Assembly (NCBI GenBank): GCA_934169925.1
Contig: CAKPOO010000001.1
Span: 1-64,000, forward strand
Reading direction: 5' to 3'
DNA: 64,000 nucleotides
Origin: an uncultured Clostridia bacterium
GTDB lineage: Bacteria; Bacillota; Clostridia; TANB77; CAG-465
The first letter of the stretch is position 1. Every line of letters begins with the position of its first letter. Under the pieces are notes generated by a model that saw only the letters and a program-made list of their open reading frames with translations, was not told the DNA's origin and did no database searches. Position numbers and translations under genes: made by a program. Shown here in pieces: positions 61,764 to 64,000 of the stretch.

Positions 61764-62897
61764 ATGGAAAATAAAGCTTTAAAATTTGAAATATTAAAAG
61801 TAGATAAAAAAACAGGTGCAAGATTAGGTGTTATGCATTTACCACATGGAGATGTTGAAACTCCAGTATTTATGCCAGTTGGAACACAAGCAACTGTAAA
61901 ATCATTAACACCAGAAGATTTAAAAAATGAAATTAATGCACATATAATTTTGTCAAATACATATCATTTATTTTTAAGACCAGGCCATGAGCTTATTAAA
62001 GAGGCTGGTGGACTTCATAAATTTATGAATTGGGATAGAAATATTTTAACAGATAGTGGTGGATTCCAAGTATTTAGTTTAGGTGCTTTAAGAAAAATTA
62101 CTGAAGAGGGTGTTGAGTTTAGATCACATCTTAATGGTGAAAAATTATTTATATCACCAGAAAAATCTATTGAAATTCAAAATGCATTAGGTTCTGATAT
62201 TATGATGGCTTTTGATGAATGTGCACCTTATGGTTCTAGTTATGATTATATAAAAAAATCTATGGAAAGAACAACACGTTGGGCAAAACGTTGTAAAGAT
62301 TATCATAAAAATACAGATAAGCAAAATTTATTTGGTATAGTTCAAGGTGGATTTTATAAAGATTTAAGAAAACAAAGTGCTGAAGAATTAAAAGCACTTG
62401 ATTTACCAGGCTATGCAATAGGTGGTATAAGTGTTGGTGAACCAAAAGAAGAATTTTTAGATATCTTAAGATATACAGCTCCTCTTTTACCAGAAGATAA
62501 ACCAAGATATTTAATGGGTGTTGGTTCTCCTGATTATTTGATTGAGGCAGTTTTAGCTGGTGTTGATATGTGTGATTGTGTAATGCCAACAAGAATGGCA
62601 AGAAATGGAACAGCTATGACACATCATGGTCAAGTAAATTTACTTAATGCATGTCATATACATGACTTTACAACACTTGATGATGAATGTGATTGCTATA
62701 CTTGTAAAAATTATACAAAATCATACATAAGACATTTATTTAAGGCAAAAGAAATTTTAGGTGCAAGACTTCTTTCAATACATAATTTAAGATTTTTAGT
62801 TAAATTAATGGAAGATGTACGTGAAAATATAAAAAATGATACATTACTTGAATTTAAACAAGAATTTTATAAAAAATATGGATATGAAGAAATGTAA
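61764..62897 (+). CDS. tgt: tRNA-guanine transglycosylase
   Basis: 377 residues, ATG after TAGGAGAG. Exchanges G34 for preQ1. VGTQATVKSL, ILSNTYHLFLRPG, TDSGGFQVFSL (catalytic Asp), GGISVGEPKE, GVDMCDCVMPTRMARNG (nucleophile Asp), and the zinc site C.CYTC...H near residues 309-337 are all intact. Confidence 0.97.
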   Translation: MENKALKFEILKVDKKTGARLGVMHLPHGDVETPVFMPVGTQATVKSLTPEDLKNEINAHIILSNTYHLFLRPGHELIKEAGGLHKFMNWDRNILTDSGGFQVFSLGALRKITEEGVEFRSHLNGEKLFISPEKSIEIQNALGSDIMMAFDECAPYGSSYDYIKKSMERTTRWAKRCKDYHKNTDKQNLFGIVQGGFYKDLRKQSAEELKALDLPGYAIGGISVGEPKEEFLDILRYTAPLLPEDKPRYLMGVGSPDYLIEAVLAGVDMCDCVMPTRMARNGTAMTHHGQVNLLNACHIHDFTTLDDECDCYTCKNYTKSYIRHLFKAKEILGARLLSIHNLRFLVKLMEDVRENIKNDTLLEFKQEFYKKYGYEEM

Positions 62898-62904
62898 AAA
62901 TATA

Positions 62905-62952
62905 AATAAGATAGATGTGTAAGATATTACATGTCTATTTTATTTGTTTTTT
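62905..62952 (+). terminator. Terminator of tgt
   Basis: AAATAAGATAGA.GTGTAA pairs with TTACA.TCTATTTTATTT. Long stem with small mismatches. Confidence 0.7.
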
Positions 62953-63012
62953 AATTCTTTTAAAATGAATAAAATATAAATGAGAGAATATATTTTCATA
63001 TGAGGTGATTTT

Positions 63013-63786
63013 ATGAAAAAATATTCTTTTGTTGGTAGTGATGAAAGAACAAATTATTTAAGAAAGATGTTTTTAGAGGAAGGATATGAAATAACAGATA
63101 TTTTAAAATCTGATATTGTCGTTACTTCTATACCTTTTTCAAAAAATGATAAAACATTAAATAGTGAAGATTTATCAGTAGAAGATTTTATTAGATTAAC
63201 TAAAAATAAAATAGTTATTACAGGTTCTATAAAAGAATATATAAAAGCAAAATTTGATAAGAGTACAAAAATAATTGATATTATGAAGTGTGACGAGCTT
63301 GCAATAAAAAATGCAGTTCCAACAGCAGAAGGAGCTATTTTTACTGCAATGAAAAATAGTAAAACTACAATTACAAATAGTAAGTGCTTAGTATTAGGCT
63401 TTGGAAAAATAGGAAAAAATCTTGCTTTAAAATTAAAAGGAATGGATGCAAATGTTACTTGCCAAGCAAGAAAAGAAATTGATTTTAGTACTATTGAGTC
63501 TTTAGGTATGAAATATTTAGATATAAGCAAGTTACAAGAAAAAATTTCAGAATATGAATATATTTTTAATACTATACCTTATTTGATACTAGATAGTAAA
63601 GTACTAAAAAATGTTTCAAAAGATTCTATAATTGTTGATCTTGCATCAGTACCTGGTGGAGTTGATTTTGAATTTGCAAGAAAAAATAATCTAAACGTTG
63701 AATGGTCTTTAGGTCTACCTTCAAAAATTGCACCTAAAAGTGCAGCAAAATATTTAAAAGAACAAATTGAAAAATTAGATTTATAA
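63013..63786 (+). CDS. dpaA: Dipicolinate synthase subunit A
   Basis: 257 residues, ATG after GAGGTGAT. Makes dipicolinic acid in the mother cell for the spore core. Rossmann motif GFGKIG (about 130-135), the N-terminal FVGSDERTNYLRKMF, and VDLASVPGGVDFEFA match DpaA/SpoVFA. The flavoprotein subunit DpaB/SpoVFB that usually follows is not found; a folD-like gene follows instead. Confidence 0.92.
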   Translation: MKKYSFVGSDERTNYLRKMFLEEGYEITDILKSDIVVTSIPFSKNDKTLNSEDLSVEDFIRLTKNKIVITGSIKEYIKAKFDKSTKIIDIMKCDELAIKNAVPTAEGAIFTAMKNSKTTITNSKCLVLGFGKIGKNLALKLKGMDANVTCQARKEIDFSTIESLGMKYLDISKLQEKISEYEYIFNTIPYLILDSKVLKNVSKDSIIVDLASVPGGVDFEFARKNNLNVEWSLGLPSKIAPKSAAKYLKEQIEKLDL

Positions 63787-63803
63787 AATATAAAGGATAA
63801 AAT

Positions 63804-64000
63804 ATGTATATTGATGTAGAAAATATAATAGAAAAGAAGATAATAAATATAAAAGAATATAAAAATAACAAGAATTTAAAACTTGCTGTTATAATTACAG
63901 ATAAAAATACAAGTAAAGATGTATATTTTAACTCAATAATAAACAAATGTAGTGATTTTTGTATAAACGTAGAAAAAATAATATTTAATGAAGATATAAC
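63804..64000 (+). CDS. FolD-like protein, 5' part only
   Basis: Open from an ATG with AAAGGAT upstream to the window end (65 codons). LAVIITDKNTSKDVYFNSIINKCS resembles the N-terminal strand and helix of methylenetetrahydrofolate dehydrogenase/cyclohydrolase (kLaiI.vG...S..Y...K.k...). The catalytic Lys of the YVxxKxK segment appears replaced. Identity is uncertain because most of the gene is outside the window. Confidence 0.45.
   Translation, partial: MYIDVENIIEKKIINIKEYKNNKNLKLAVIITDKNTSKDVYFNSIINKCSDFCINVEKIIFNEDI

Noticed and set aside
63054..63530. 158-codon minus-strand frame inside dpaA
   Set aside because: Antisense to a conserved gene; hydrophobic composition is a by-product.

Overview
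The window is a contiguous piece of a very AT-rich chromosome from a low-GC Gram-positive, endospore-forming bacterium of the Clostridia. Support comes from the sequence: strong AAGGAGG-type ribosome binding sites, TTGACA/TATAAT promoters with 17-base spacers, short hairpin-plus-T terminators, spoIVA, a candidate spoVM, a gerA-type germination operon and dpaA. The gene order and the 'KGISLIVLI' pilin-like proteins resemble uncultured gut Clostridia; that assignment is inference. Almost all genes are on the plus strand. I see no rRNA, insertion sequence, prophage or CRISPR array.

Layout. 1-9.2 kb: rbgA, a degenerate dprA-like gene, a membrane beta-propeller protein, then a lipid kinase / dNTPase / leuS / GGDEF-EAL run. 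9.26-9.74 kb: five tRNAs (Val, Asp, Phe, Gly, Cys). 9.9-15.6 kb: a YgjP-type metallopeptidase that looks leaderless, a small GGDEF protein, gatCAB, a DUF4358 protein and a short orphan. 15.7-21.9 kb: a one-module non-ribosomal peptide synthetase (C-A-PCP-reductase) followed 3 bases later by a membrane histidine kinase. 21.9-25 kb: nth, rpmB and pyk on the minus strand, with two tiny plus-strand genes between them, one of which I read as spoVM. 25.2-28.1 kb: spoIVA, then a pilin-like protein whose C-terminal FGE/C-type-lectin domain ends in a compositionally foreign segment typical of a diversity-generating-retroelement variable region. 28.2-33.2 kb: PHP phosphatase, pyrG, a tail-anchored J protein, an orphan, and a short aspartokinase. 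33.3-39 kb: ftsY, murB, yvcK, a debranching-enzyme-like protein, ruvC. 39.1-40 kb: two more pilin-like genes. 40.2-45.7 kb: DUF4321, radC, mreBCD, PBP2. 45.8-52.5 kb: an orphan, a Rel protein with a damaged hydrolase site, an acidic HVMTH protein, a metallo-beta-lactamase-fold protein, ung. 52.6-56.6 kb: a polysaccharide ABC export set with a glycosyltransferase. 56.7-64 kb: queA, gerA-gerC-gerB, tgt, dpaA, and the start of a folD-like gene.

How the genes work together. The spore genes cover coat basement assembly (SpoIVA with SpoVM), dipicolinate synthesis (DpaA) and germinant sensing (GerA/B/C). mreBCD-PBP2, murB, yvcK and the ABC exporter serve the cell envelope. gatCAB, leuS, the tRNAs, queA and tgt serve translation. 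The two most unusual items are the candidate hypervariable pilin-like protein (no reverse transcriptase or template repeat seen in this window) and the candidate spoVM, supported by promoter, ribosome binding site, sequence and its rpmB neighbour.
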